32,495 nucleotides of DNA from Xanthomonas arboricola (GTDB lineage: Bacteria > Pseudomonadota > Gammaproteobacteria > Xanthomonadales > Xanthomonadaceae): the NCBI RefSeq assembly GCF_003353015.1, contig NZ_QREM01000009.1, positions 241,805 through 274,299 on the forward strand, in the 5' to 3' direction. Under the pieces are notes generated by a model, which was not told where the DNA came from, did not search any database, and saw nothing but the letters and a program-made list of their open reading frames with translations. Shown piece after piece: positions 19,210 to 29,593 of this stretch; the first letter of the stretch is position 1; each line of letters starts with the position of its first letter. A program made the translations under genes and the position numbers.

Positions 19210-20892
19210 ATGAATCAGGCACGTCCTTGGTTGCAAAGTTATCCGGCCGGCGTCGCCGCCGAGATCGATCTGGAGCAGTTCCGGACCGTGGCAGAGGTGT
19301 TCGCCACCTCGGTCAAGCGGTATGCCGACCGCCCCGCGTACCACAGCTTCGGCAAGACCATCACCTATCGGCAAGCCGATCAGCTGGTCGAGCAGTTCGC
19401 CGCCTATCTGCTTGGCGAACTGCAGTTGAAGAAAGGCGACCGCGTCGCCCTGATGATGCCCAACTGCCTGCAGTATCCGGTGGCCACGTTCGGCATCCTG
19501 CGCGCCGGCCTGACCGTGGTCAACGTCAATCCGCTCTACACCCCGCGCGAGCTGAAGCATCAGCTGATCGACTCCGGCGCCAGCGTGCTGGTGGTCATCG
19601 ACAACTTCGGCACCACCGTGCAGCAGGTCATCGCCGACACCCCGGTCAAGCAGGTGATCACCACCGGCCTGGGCGACATGCTCGGTTTCCCGAAAGCGGC
19701 GCTGGTCAACTTCGTCGTCAAGTACATCAAGAAGCTGGTACCGGATTACCGCATCAATGGCGCGATCCGTTTTCGCGACGCATTGGCGCTGGGCCGCAAG
19801 CACAGCGTGCCGACGCTGCAGATCGAGCCCGACGACATCGCCTTTTTGCAGTACACCGGCGGCACCACCGGCGTGGCCAAGGGCGCGATGCTCACCCACC
19901 GCAATCTGGTGGCCAACATGCAGCAGGCCCACCAGTGGCTGGCCGGCACCGGCAAGCTGGAAGAAGGCGCCGAGGTGGTGATCACCGCGCTGCCGCTGTA
20001 CCACATCTTCGCATTGACGGCCAACGGCCTGGTCTTCATGAAGATCGGCGGCTGCAACCACCTGATCAGCAATCCGCGCGACATGCCCGGCTTCGTCAAG
20101 GAGTTGAAGAAGACCCGCTTCACCGCCTTTACCGGCGTCAACACGCTGTTCAACGGCCTGCTCAATACCCCCGGCTTCGACCAGGTGGATTTCTCGTCGC
20201 TCAAGATGACTCTGGGCGGTGGCATGGCGGTGCAACGTTCGGTCGCCGAACGCTGGAAAAAGGTCACCGGCCAGACCCTGGTCGAAGCCTACGGCCTGAC
20301 CGAAACCTCGCCGGCCGCCTGCATCAACCCGATGGACCTGAAGGACTACAACGGCTCGATCGGCCTGCCGATCCCGTCCACCGATGCCTGCATCAAGGAC
20401 GACACCGGCGCGGTGCTGCCGCTGGGCGAGATCGGCGAGCTGTGCATCAAGGGCCCGCAGGTGATGAAGGGCTACTGGAAGAAACCCGAGGAAAGCGCCA
20501 AGGTCGTGGATGCCGAAGGCTGGCTGCACACCGGCGATATCGCGCGGATGGACGAGCAGGGTTTCGTCTACATCGTCGACCGCAAGAAGGACATGATTCT
20601 GGTGTCCGGCTTCAACGTCTACCCGAACGAGATCGAGGACGTGATCGCCGAAATGCCCGGAGTGCTGGAAGTGGCCGCCGTCGGCGTGCCGGACGAGAAG
20701 TCCGGCGAGATCGTCAAGGCCGTCATCGTGAAGAAGGACCCTGCCCTGACCGCCGATGCGGTCAAGGCGCACTGCCGCGCCAACCTCACCGGCTACAAGC
20801 AGCCGCGCGTGATCGAGTTCCGCAAGGAGCTGCCGAAGACCAACGTCGGCAAGATCCTGCGCCGCGAACTGCGGGATGCACCCCCCAGGTAA
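19210..20892 (+). CDS. rpfB: Long-chain fatty acyl-CoA ligase RpfB
   Basis: 560 residues, ANL-superfamily ligase that activates fatty acids with ATP and CoA. The P-loop is [12 protein letters not shown] (from Y215), the A5 motif is YGLTETSPA (from Y361), followed by WLHTGDIA and [16 protein letters not shown]. The catalytic lysine is K548 in [10 protein letters not shown]. The length equals the known RpfB. In Xanthomonas, RpfB is a FadD-type enzyme that affects DSF signal turnover and fatty-acid supply for DSF. The start is fixed by a GGAGG-type Shine-Dalgarno directly before 19210; an ORF start at 19165 has none. It lies 180 bases upstream of rpfF on the same strand, but a terminator sits between them. 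Confidence 0.95.
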   Translation: MNQARPWLQSYPAGVAAEIDLEQFRTVAEVFATSVKRYADRPAYHSFGKTITYRQADQLVEQFAAYLLGELQLKKGDRVALMMPNCLQYPVATFGILRAGLTVVNVNPLYTPRELKHQLIDSGASVLVVIDNFGTTVQQVIADTPVKQVITTGLGDMLGFPKAALVNFVVKYIKKLVPDYRINGAIRFRDALALGRKHSVPTLQIEPDDIAFLQYTGGTTGVAKGAMLTHRNLVANMQQAHQWLAGTGKLEEGAEVVITALPLYHIFALTANGLVFMKIGGCNHLISNPRDMPGFVKELKKTRFTAFTGVNTLFNGLLNTPGFDQVDFSSLKMTLGGGMAVQRSVAERWKKVTGQTLVEAYGLTETSPAACINPMDLKDYNGSIGLPIPSTDACIKDDTGAVLPLGEIGELCIKGPQVMKGYWKKPEESAKVVDAEGWLHTGDIARMDEQGFVYIVDRKKDMILVSGFNVYPNEIEDVIAEMPGVLEVAAVGVPDEKSGEIVKAVIVKKDPALTADAVKAHCRANLTGYKQPRVIEFRKELPKTNVGKILRRELRDAPPR

Positions 20893-20944
20893 TTGCAGGC
20901 AAGCCTCGGCGGTAAGCTCGCAACTCGCTGAAAGATTCAGACCG

Positions 20945-20974
20945 AAGGGCTTTCCCGGCAATGGGAAAGCCCTT
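20945..20974 (+). terminator. Terminator between rpfB and rpfF
   Basis: A 12-base-pair perfect stem, AAGGGCTTTCCC with GGGAAAGCCCTT, around a 6-base loop, 52 bases after the rpfB stop. The tail is only weakly T-rich. rpfF may therefore depend on a promoter in 20975-21072 in addition to read-through from rpfB; I could not identify a convincing one. Confidence 0.75.
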
Positions 20975-21072
20975 TGCGTTCAGGCAGATAGCGCCGGTGT
21001 AGGATCCGTTTGTGGAGCCCGCACCGCCCGCTGCGCCACATGATCCGCGGGCGATCTCCTCGAGAAAAGCTC

Positions 21073-21939
21073 ATGAGCATGATCGAAAAACTACAGCCTC
21101 ACATCAACCAATCCACGATTCGCACGCATGCCAGTCATGCGGATGCAGGCCATTGGCTGTTCATGCATGCAGACGCATCGGCCGGCGTCAGGCCGTGCTT
21201 CCGTCCGCAGTTGATGACGGAAATGCACGACTACCTGAGCGCGCTTGCCGACACGTCCACGCACGAAACCGGCCGTCTACGCAGTCTTGTCCTCGCCTCC
21301 GACGCAAATGCCTTCAACCTCGGCGGAGACCTGGATCTGTTCGGCCACATGATCCGCGCACGCGACAGACAAGGCCTGTTGCGATACGCGCAGAGTTGCG
21401 TCAGTGGTGTGTTCCAGTTCCATCGGGGAATCACCGGCAATTTCAGGACCATTGCCCTCCTGCAGGGAGATGCGCTGGGTGGCGGCCTGGAAATGGCGCT
21501 GTCCTGCCACACGATCGTGGCCGAGGAAGGCGTGGGCCTGGGACTGCCCGAAGTGTTGTTCGGCCTGTTCCCGGGCATGGGCGCGTACTCGTTCCTGTGC
21601 AGGCGCGTATCGCCCCAGCTGGCGGAACGGATCATTCTTGAGGGGCGCGTCTACAGCAGCGAGGAAATGCACGCCATGGGGGTCGTGGATGTGCTGGTAC
21701 CTCGTGGGCAAGGCATCCATGCGACCCACGAGTTGATCACCAGGCAGCAGCGCATACCGCAGTCGTACCTGGCGATGAATCGTGCAAGGCAGGTATGCAA
21801 CCCGGTCACCCATGAAGAACTGCTGGCGGTCGCGCAGATCTGGGTGGAGGCCGCACTGGAGCTGGGAGAAAAATCGCTCAAGACGATGGATCGGCTGGTA
21901 AAGGCGCAGACGCGCAGAGCCGCAAAGGGAATTGCCTGA
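21073..21939 (+). CDS. rpfF: DSF synthase RpfF (crotonase family)
   Basis: 288 residues, crotonase fold. RpfF makes cis-2-unsaturated fatty-acid signals (DSF family) from acyl-ACP, acting as both thioesterase and dehydratase. The two catalytic glutamates are present: E140 in GDALGGGLEMAL and E160 in GLPEVLF. The FNLGGDLDLF and LFPGMGAYSF segments are family hallmarks, as is the end EKSLKTMDRLV. The start at 21073 (MSMIEK) gives a length within one residue of known RpfF; the ORF start at 21010 would add 21 unrelated residues. The N-terminal ~70 residues and many core positions differ from the Xanthomonas RpfF I remember, and the first bases are AT-richer than the neighbours. It is convergent with rpfC. 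Confidence 0.93.
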   Translation: MSMIEKLQPHINQSTIRTHASHADAGHWLFMHADASAGVRPCFRPQLMTEMHDYLSALADTSTHETGRLRSLVLASDANAFNLGGDLDLFGHMIRARDRQGLLRYAQSCVSGVFQFHRGITGNFRTIALLQGDALGGGLEMALSCHTIVAEEGVGLGLPEVLFGLFPGMGAYSFLCRRVSPQLAERIILEGRVYSSEEMHAMGVVDVLVPRGQGIHATHELITRQQRIPQSYLAMNRARQVCNPVTHEELLAVAQIWVEAALELGEKSLKTMDRLVKAQTRRAAKGIA

Positions 21940-21969
21940 TTAGCATGACGACATGCCGTAAGGGGAATC

Positions 21970-21992
21970 AGGCCCGGCGTACTGCCGGGCTT
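21970..21992. terminator. Bidirectional hairpin between rpfF and rpfC
   Basis: A perfect 7-base-pair GC stem, GCCCGGC with GCCGGGC (21972-21978 and 21984-21990), around a 5-base loop in the 57 bases between the two converging stops. It can serve both genes. Confidence 0.65.
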
Positions 21993-21996
21993 CTGG

Positions 21997-24168
21997 TCAG
22001 GATGCGTCTTCGCCAGAATCCTTCTCGAACCGTTCTTTTTCCCGCGATTCCAGCGCGGCGCGGCCCAGCTGCAGACTTTGCTGAAGTTGACTGACGCGCA
22101 GTTGCCATTCGGCCTTCATCTGCGTACTGGACATGCCCATCAGCTCCCCACCCTGCTCTGCGAGCACCACGAGCCCAAGATTGCTGGCCACGCCCTTGGT
22201 CGCATGAGCATGCTCGCGTAGCCGCTCCCAGTCCGATGCCTGGGCATCACCTGTCATTGCGGCGATGCAGGCCTCCGCGTCACTCAGGCACTGGCGAATG
22301 AACTCCTTTTCGAAGTTCTTGCCCATGCCCAGCGACGCCAGCTCGTCGAGCACGGTGACATCGAGAATGCCGTCCGGTGCCGATCCGGCACGCACCGGGA
22401 CCAAGCCGAGCGGCGGAAATTTGCTCTGCGTTGCAATCTCGGCGAGCGTATCCAGCAAACGCACCGCAACCACCGGTTTGGCGAGGAAGGCATAGGCACC
22501 GGCCTGCTCGCAGCCACGAATCGCTTCCGGCGTCACATCCGCACTCAATACGACGACCGGCGTTCTGGGCTGCGCTCCTGCCTGCATCACCCGCAATTGC
22601 TTGAGCAGGTCCAGGCCGCTGACGCCTGGCATGTGCAGGTCGACGATGGCCACATCGAAATCGGTCTCGGCGAGCGCATCCAGTACCTGCTCTCCACCGT
22701 TGACACAGGTCACCTTGTGCCCGGCCTTCTGCAGCAGCCGTTGCAGAACCATCCGGTTGGCAGCGTGATCATCGGCCACCAGGATCTGCAGCGTGCGCAC
22801 GCGCGCCCGGTGGCGCAGGAACGGATCGGCAAAGGCGATGACATTCCCGGCCTCGGCGCTCTCACGCGACCTGCCGATCTGCTGCGGCACCGATGCACTG
22901 GACTCGACCGCATAGTCGAACGGCAACTCGAACCAGAAATGGCTGCCGCCGCCCGGATTTTCCTCGAAGCCGATCTGGCCACCCATCGATTCGACCAGGC
23001 CCTTGGCGATGGTGGTGCCGAGGCCGCTGCCCTCGAAACGGCGCGCCAGCCCGTTGTCTGCCTGCTCGAACGCCTCGAACAAGCGCGGCTGCATGTCGAC
23101 CGGCACACCGATCCCGGTATCGATGATGTCGAACCGCAACCGCACCTTGCCGTCGGCGGGACGACCGACCGCCCCGACGTTGACATCGACATGCCCGCGG
23201 TCGGTGAACTTGACCGCATTGCCGGCCAGATTCAGCACGATCTGCCGAAGATGCCCGGCATCGCCCTTCAACAGATCGGGGACGTCCGGCGCCACCACCA
23301 CGTCATAGACCAGCGACTTTGCCCTGGCTTGCGGCTGCAGGATCAGATCGATGTTGGCGATCACCTCCCTGAGCGCAAAATCGCGGTACTCGACGCGGAT
23401 CTTGCCTGCCTCGATGGCAGAGATGTCGAGCACTTCCTCGACCAGTGAAAGCAGGCTGCGCGCGGAGGCCTGGATGGTACTGACGCACTCGCGCTGTTCG
23501 GCATCCAGGCGGGTCGTCGCCAGCACCTCGGTCATGCCGGAAAGGCCGTTGAGCGGAGTGCGGAACTCGTGGCTCATGTTGGCCAGGAAGCGGCTCTTGG
23601 CTTCACTGGCGCGACGCGCTTCGGCCGTGGCGCGGGTCAGCTTGTTGAGCAGACCCGACAGGTACAACGGAATCGCCGCCAGACCAAGCCACAACCCGAC
23701 GCCCAGACCGAAATTGCGTTCCCAGTAGTCGTTGGTCAACAGCGTGATGCCGAAACTCACCATCGCCATGGCCACAGCCAGATAGAGATAGCGGTTGCCG
23801 AAGCGCAGGCCGTTGCCGATGGTCACCCACATCACCACCACGTAGATGCAGGCCATCGGTTCGCCGATCGCACTCATGGCCATCGACATCAGGCCGTAGT
23901 CGGCCAACATGCCGATGACCCGACGCGGGTGCGAGCGCTGCGGCTTGAGCACGATCCAGCTGAAGATCACCAGCGCCAGCGCCTGGCTGAGCAGCGTCAG
24001 GCCGACCACATAGACCAGCTGCGTTGCCGGCAATGCCCAGCGGCTGGCGAACAGCACCTCGTACGCCAGGATCAGCGCCACCATGGCAATGCGGATCAGT
24101 GCCTGACCATGCTCGCTGTCCTGACGCTGCGCGAGCCTGTTGCGCACTTCACGGAGCATGCCTGACAT
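21997..24168 (-). CDS. rpfC: DSF sensor hybrid histidine kinase RpfC
   Basis: 723 residues. The N-terminus carries R15, D17, S18, E19 and Q22 at the positions that I recall as important for DSF sensing. Five to six membrane segments follow at ~24-42, 50-74, 84-101, 106-123, 127-145 and 154-173. HisKA has H200 (NMSHEFRTPLNG), and the ATPase domain runs ~300-416 (GNAVKFT, DTGIGVP, GSGLGTTIAKG). The receiver domain is at ~460-575 with D510 (VDLHMPG), and the HPt domain at ~605-700 has H655 (HAHATKG). It phosphorylates RpfG and, in Xanthomonas, its receiver also binds and restrains RpfF. The ATG at 24168 is 2 bases after the rpfG stop with a GGGGTG Shine-Dalgarno inside rpfG. A longer ORF start at 24321 is rejected because it overlaps rpfG. 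Confidence 0.95.
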   Translation of the reverse strand: MSGMLREVRNRLAQRQDSEHGQALIRIAMVALILAYEVLFASRWALPATQLVYVVGLTLLSQALALVIFSWIVLKPQRSHPRRVIGMLADYGLMSMAMSAIGEPMACIYVVVMWVTIGNGLRFGNRYLYLAVAMAMVSFGITLLTNDYWERNFGLGVGLWLGLAAIPLYLSGLLNKLTRATAEARRASEAKSRFLANMSHEFRTPLNGLSGMTEVLATTRLDAEQRECVSTIQASARSLLSLVEEVLDISAIEAGKIRVEYRDFALREVIANIDLILQPQARAKSLVYDVVVAPDVPDLLKGDAGHLRQIVLNLAGNAVKFTDRGHVDVNVGAVGRPADGKVRLRFDIIDTGIGVPVDMQPRLFEAFEQADNGLARRFEGSGLGTTIAKGLVESMGGQIGFEENPGGGSHFWFELPFDYAVESSASVPQQIGRSRESAEAGNVIAFADPFLRHRARVRTLQILVADDHAANRMVLQRLLQKAGHKVTCVNGGEQVLDALAETDFDVAIVDLHMPGVSGLDLLKQLRVMQAGAQPRTPVVVLSADVTPEAIRGCEQAGAYAFLAKPVVAVRLLDTLAEIATQSKFPPLGLVPVRAGSAPDGILDVTVLDELASLGMGKNFEKEFIRQCLSDAEACIAAMTGDAQASDWERLREHAHATKGVASNLGLVVLAEQGGELMGMSSTQMKAEWQLRVSQLQQSLQLGRAALESREKERFEKDSGEDAS

Positions 24169-24170
24169 GC

Positions 24171-25307
24171 TCACACCCCAGGTCGCGCCGATGCGGTGGA
24201 GTAGTCTCCACAGATCTGGTCCAGCTGCGCGCGGCCGCGCAGCAGCGCATCCACGCAGCGCGGATCGAACAGGCGGCCACGCTGTGCGTAGAGATAAGCC
24301 AATGCAGCATCCATGGTCCATGCTTCCTTGTACGGGCGCGGCGACAGCAGCGCATCGAAGACGTCGGCGACCGCCACGATACGCGCTTCCAGCGGAATCG
24401 CCTCGCCGACCAGTCCATCCGGGTAGCCGGTGCCGTCGTAGCGCTCGTGGTGACGCAGCGCGATCAAGGCACCGACCTGGATGAAGCGGTTCTGGCTGCC
24501 GCTGAGCAGCTCGTAGCCGATCCGTGGATGCCGCTTCATGATGCTCATTTCGTCATCGGTGAGCTTGCCCGGCTTGAGCAGCACCGCATCGGGAATGGCG
24601 ATCTTGCCCATGTCGTGCAGCGGTGCGGCCATCTCGATGATGCGCACTTCTTCTTCCGACAACCCGAGCTGCTCGGCGATCAGGCCGGCCACGTGCGACA
24701 TGCGCTCCAGGAACGCGCTGGTGCCCGAGTCGCGGTACTCGATGGCGCGCGCCAGCCGCGACAGCGTCTCGCGTTCGCGCTCCTCGACCTCGTTCATGCT
24801 GGCCAGCAAACGCTGCTCCAGCGACAGCGCGCGTTGCTTGACGCTTTCGCTCTGCTGACGCAGCTGCAGCAAATTGGCGCAGCGTGCGCGCAGTTCGCGC
24901 GGGCGGATCGGCTTGACCAGGAAGTCGATCACGCCCGCTTCCAGCGCGGCCTGGCGGATCGGTTCGTCGCCGACGATGGTGATCAGGATGATCGGGATAT
25001 CGCGATGGCTGGGCAGCCGGCGCAGACGCCGGGCGAACTCCAGGCCATCCATGCCGGGCATGCGGTAGTCGAGCAGCAACAGGTCCACCCGTCCGGCCTC
25101 GCACCACGCCAATGCGTCGAGCGGGTCACCGAAATCGTAGACCTTCAATTCCGGTGCGATGTCCTCGATGACGTGGCGCAGCATCGTGCGCGCAGACATC
25201 TGGTCATCGACAATGACGATGTTCAATCCCAGATCCGCCTTTTCCGACCAGCTTCCCGATGGATCCGCCGACGATACGCCGGCAAGATTACCCAAAACAT
25301 CCTGCAT
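24171..25307 (-). CDS. rpfG: HD-GYP cyclic-di-GMP phosphodiesterase response regulator RpfG
   Basis: 378 residues, the known RpfG length. The receiver domain (~28-150) has D80 (LLLLDYRMPGMDG) and K132 in FLVKP. The HD-GYP domain (~175-370) has H231-D232 in APLHDMGKIAIPD and the signature HHERYDGTGYPDG at 286-298. It degrades cyclic-di-GMP when phosphorylated by RpfC, turning DSF perception into changes in virulence factors, biofilm and motility. The start is supported by AGGAG nine bases upstream. rpfG and rpfC are contiguous and coupled. There is no rpfH between them, unlike in X. campestris pv. campestris as I remember it. Confidence 0.97.
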   Translation of the reverse strand: MQDVLGNLAGVSSADPSGSWSEKADLGLNIVIVDDQMSARTMLRHVIEDIAPELKVYDFGDPLDALAWCEAGRVDLLLLDYRMPGMDGLEFARRLRRLPSHRDIPIILITIVGDEPIRQAALEAGVIDFLVKPIRPRELRARCANLLQLRQQSESVKQRALSLEQRLLASMNEVEERERETLSRLARAIEYRDSGTSAFLERMSHVAGLIAEQLGLSEEEVRIIEMAAPLHDMGKIAIPDAVLLKPGKLTDDEMSIMKRHPRIGYELLSGSQNRFIQVGALIALRHHERYDGTGYPDGLVGEAIPLEARIVAVADVFDALLSPRPYKEAWTMDAALAYLYAQRGRLFDPRCVDALLRGRAQLDQICGDYSTASARPGV

Positions 25308-25414
25308 AGCCGTTGCTCCTCTATCCCGAGAACGGAAAAGCGATGACGCCGGCCGCTCTGCCGGCTCCCCCGACGATACGCCATTCGGGGCTCCGCTCTA
25401 GCATATGCAGTATC

Positions 25415-25440
25415 TGTGCCGTCGGCACGCCAACGGCACA
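25415..25440 (-). terminator. Hairpin after lysS
   Basis: TGTGCCGT pairs with ACGGCACA (8 base pairs, 10-base loop) starting 7 bases past the lysS stop. On the - strand the T-run lies before the stem, not after it, so it is an imperfect terminator. The remaining gap to rpfG (25308-25414) must hold the rpfG promoter, which I could not pinpoint. Confidence 0.45.
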
Positions 25441-25447
25441 AAAAAGA

Positions 25448-26965
<1,518 letters not shown>

Positions 26966-27135
26966 GGCGGGAATCGGTCTGCGATAGGTCGGGCGCATGC
27001 CCGGTGGAGAATGCGGAACCGGGCGGGCCGGTTCCTGCGTTTTACGGTGTCTCGATGACAACTGCGCAGCGCGACGGGAGCGCGTGGCGAGATGTCCAGC
27101 TGTACTGCGCTGCACACCTGGCAGCCGGCGCGGAA

Positions 27136-27166
27136 CACCTCGCCGTGCGGCGGGCGCGGCGAGGTG
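27136..27166 (-). terminator. Hairpin after prfB
   Basis: A 10-base-pair perfect stem (CACCTCGCCG with CGGCGAGGTG) and an 11-base loop begin 10 bases after the prfB stop. There is no U-tract. Confidence 0.5.
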
Positions 27167-27175
27167 CTCTTGCCA

Positions 27176-28301
27176 TCAGGCATCCAGGCGCTTGGAGCCT
27201 GCCGCCAGGCCGGCCTTGAGGCTGGCCTCGACGAACTCGTCCAGATCGCCGTCCAGCACTTTCTGCGTATCGCTGCGTTCGATGCCGGTGCGCAGATCCT
27301 TGATGCGGCTCTGGTCGAGCACGTAGTTGCGGATCTGGCTGCCCCAGCCGATGTCGGACTTGGTGGCTTCCAGCGCGTCGCGTTCGACGTTGCGCTTCTG
27401 CACTTCCAGCTCGTACAGCTTGGCGGCCAGCATCTTCATCGCGTTGTCGCGGTTCTGGTGCTGGCTGCGGCCGGTCTGGCAGGCGACCACGGTGTTGGTC
27501 GGGATGTGCGTGATACGCACCGCCGATTCGGTCTTGTTGACGTGCTGGCCACCGGCACCGGAGGAGCGGTACACGTCGGTCCGCAGGTCGGCCGGATTGA
27601 TGTCGATCTCGATGTTGTCGTCCACTTCCGGCGACACGAACACCGAGGTGAAGCTGGTATGCCGGCGGTTGTCCGAATCGAACGGCGACTTGCGCACCAG
27701 CCGGTGCACGCCGATCTCGGTCTTCAGCCAGCCATAGGCGTACTCGCCCTCGATGCGGATCGTGGCCGACTTGATGCCCGCCACTTCGCCGCCGGACACT
27801 TCCATCAGCTCGGTCTTCCAGCCGCGCGACTCGGCCCAGCGCAGGTACATGCGCAGCAGGATTTCGGCCCAGTCCTGCGCCTCGGTGCCGCCGGCGCCGG
27901 CCTGGATGTCGACGAATGCGTTGGCGCCGTCCATCTGGCCGGAGAACATGCGCTGGAATTCCAGCTTTTCGACATGGGTCTGGTACTTGTCCAGGTCGGC
28001 GATCACCGCCACTGCGGTGTCTTCGTCCTGCTCGCTCTCGGCAAGCTCCAGCAGATCTGCCGCATCGGCCAGGCCGGCCAGCACGTCGGCGATGCCGATC
28101 ACGGTCTTTTCCAGCAGCGAGCGCTCGCGCCCCAGGGCCTGCGCGCGCTCGGCGTCGTTCCACACGTCGGGGCTCTCGAGCTCCCGGCTGACTTCCTCTA
28201 GACGCTCTTTCTTGACGTCGTAGTCAAAGATACCCCCTGAGCGAGAGCACGCGATCGTTGAGATCGGTGATGCGCTGGCGGATCGGATTGGTTTCGATCA
28301 T
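27176..28301 (-). CDS. prfB: Peptide chain release factor 2 (with +1 programmed frameshift)
   Basis: 374 residues after frameshifting. RF2 terminates translation at UGA and UAA. The first 25 codons run from ATG 28301 ([20 protein letters not shown]...) to an in-frame TGA at 28226-28224. Reading resumes one base forward at 28225 ([12 protein letters not shown]...). With this start the GGQ peptidyl-hydrolysis motif falls at residues 250-252, the E. coli numbering. The stop-recognition tripeptide SPF is present in [16 protein letters not shown] Shine-Dalgarno precedes the ATG. An annotation starting at 28165 would miss about 45 residues and should be corrected. It lies between rpfD and lysS, all on the same strand. 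Confidence 0.97.
28223..28238 (-). promoter_or_regulatory. RF2 autoregulatory +1 frameshift site
   Basis: On the - strand: the internal Shine-Dalgarno AGGGGG, TAT, the slippery CTT, then TGA followed by C. This is the same 16-base core as the E. coli prfB site. When RF2 is scarce, slow termination at UGA lets the ribosome shift from CUU to UUU and make full-length RF2. Confidence 0.97.
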
Positions 28302-28490
28302 GACGGACTTCCGGCAAACAAGCCCGGTAGTTTAGCAAGCGGGCGGCGGCGGCGGAACGCGGTGGCGGTCGGGGTGGCGCCGGTTGCGTGCTGGCCCTGG
28401 ACGTCGTGGCGCCCCCTGCGAGCCCGGACCGGCGCAGGGCTGCCGGGAGGACGAGCGCCTGGGTCCGGGCCGGCAGCGCCCGGGCGAGGC

Positions 28491-28520
28491 CGGCCCTGGA
28501 TGCGATCGCTGCCAGGGCCG
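28491..28520 (-). terminator. Hairpin directly after rpfD
   Basis: CGGCCCTGG and CCAGGGCCG form a perfect 9-base-pair stem with a 12-base loop, immediately next to the rpfD stop. There is no U-tract. The rest of the 219-base gap up to prfB is GC-rich and shows no gene. Confidence 0.5.
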
Positions 28521-29441
28521 TCAGCCCCGCACGACCTCGACACGCTGCGGCACGGGCGCCTGCCTCGCCAACGCCCGCAAGGCAGCCAGGTAACGGCGAC
28601 TGCACGGCAGCACGGTGGTGTCGGCCAGGTGCACGCGGGCGTCGCCCGATTCCAGCGGCTCGATCGCCTGCACGCATGCCAGCTTCACCAGGTAGCTGCG
28701 GTGGATGCGCACGAACACGGCCGGATCGAGCCTGGCCTCGATCGCGGCCATCGTGCTGCGCAGCGGGTACTCTCGGCCGCGCACATGCAGATTGACGTAG
28801 TTGCCCGAGGCCTGGACCCACTCGATGTCGACGGTGGCGACCAGGAAGTCGCGCCCAAGCTTGCGCACCAGAAAGCGCTCCGGACGCTCCAGCGGCTCGA
28901 CCGGCGGGCCGTCGTCCGGCGCGGCCAGCAGATGCGCCTCGCCCTGCCGACGCCGGCCATACCATGCCAGCGTATGCCATAGCGCCACCAGCAGGGCAAA
29001 GGTGCGCAGGTCCTTGGAGAGTTCGTACATCCACTGCAGCCACAAGGCGCCGAAATCGTAGTGCGCACCGACCGCCAGATAGGCCAGCTTGCGCAGCAGC
29101 ACCATGCCGCTCACATGCAGCAGCCACCAGACAAGTGCGGCCGCAAGATAAACAGGAACGCGCCGCCGCCAGACATCGGCATGCAATGGCCAACGCGTGC
29201 AGAGCCAGATCAGCGGCGGCAGGAGCAGCAGTGAGACGGTCGCGCTGCTCAGCTCCCAGGTCAGCACCTGCCACAGCAGCAGCGGCTGACCGTCGCGCCG
29301 TGCCGCCAGCCAGGCGCTCGCGGTGTTACCCAGCGCGCTGCCATAGAAAACCAGCAGCCAGATCAACGCCACCCGGTGCCGGCCTGCACCGGCATCGCTG
29401 TCGGTCTGGCGTGCGATGGCCCCGGACACAGCTGAATTCAT
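28521..29441 (-). CDS. rpfD: Membrane-bound LytTR regulator RpfD
   Basis: 306 residues. Four membrane helices at ~24-46, 56-82, 95-118 and 143-162 precede a C-terminal LytTR DNA-binding domain at ~188-290 (FLVATVDIEWVQASGNYVNL, VFVRIHRSYLVKL, CSRRYLAAL). There is no receiver domain, so it is a one-component membrane regulator rather than a LytR-type response regulator. The name comes from position, since rpfD of X. campestris is the LytTR gene next to prfB. Its targets are unknown. The ATG at 29441 has no Shine-Dalgarno, and an AT-rich TAGAAT lies 8 bases upstream, so translation might be leaderless. It is divergent from the acyltransferase gene. Confidence 0.85.
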   Translation of the reverse strand: MNSAVSGAIARQTDSDAGAGRHRVALIWLLVFYGSALGNTASAWLAARRDGQPLLLWQVLTWELSSATVSLLLLPPLIWLCTRWPLHADVWRRRVPVYLAAALVWWLLHVSGMVLLRKLAYLAVGAHYDFGALWLQWMYELSKDLRTFALLVALWHTLAWYGRRRQGEAHLLAAPDDGPPVEPLERPERFLVRKLGRDFLVATVDIEWVQASGNYVNLHVRGREYPLRSTMAAIEARLDPAVFVRIHRSYLVKLACVQAIEPLESGDARVHLADTTVLPCSRRYLAALRALARQAPVPQRVEVVRG

Positions 29442-29593
29442 CCGCGCATTCTATGCAAACCGCCAGCCTGCCGTCCCCGGTTCGTCCCTGCGGGCCCGCC
29501 ACTGGTCACTCGGGGACGGCATCGCAGCCCTTGGCGCAGCGGCGGGGGGATGGCGTTGCCGAGGATGCAGGCACGTCTCCTACCGACACCGCC

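Noticed and set aside
20975-21072. A sigma-70 promoter for rpfF based on TAGGAT at 21000-21005
   Set aside because: The matching -35 box is poor at every allowed spacing, so I do not list it.
24169-24321. A longer RpfC start that overlaps rpfG by 150 bases
   Set aside because: The added residues are Arg/Ala/Pro-rich without family likeness, and a good ribosome-binding site serves the ATG at 24168.
28165-28301. A sequencing frameshift or pseudogene at the start of prfB
   Set aside because: The site matches the RF2 programmed frameshift exactly and the joined product has the right length and motif spacing.
28964-29593. N-terminal extension of the acyltransferase frame by 210 residues
   Set aside because: It overlaps rpfD antisense, is low-complexity, and the family N-terminus begins at the ATG at 29594.
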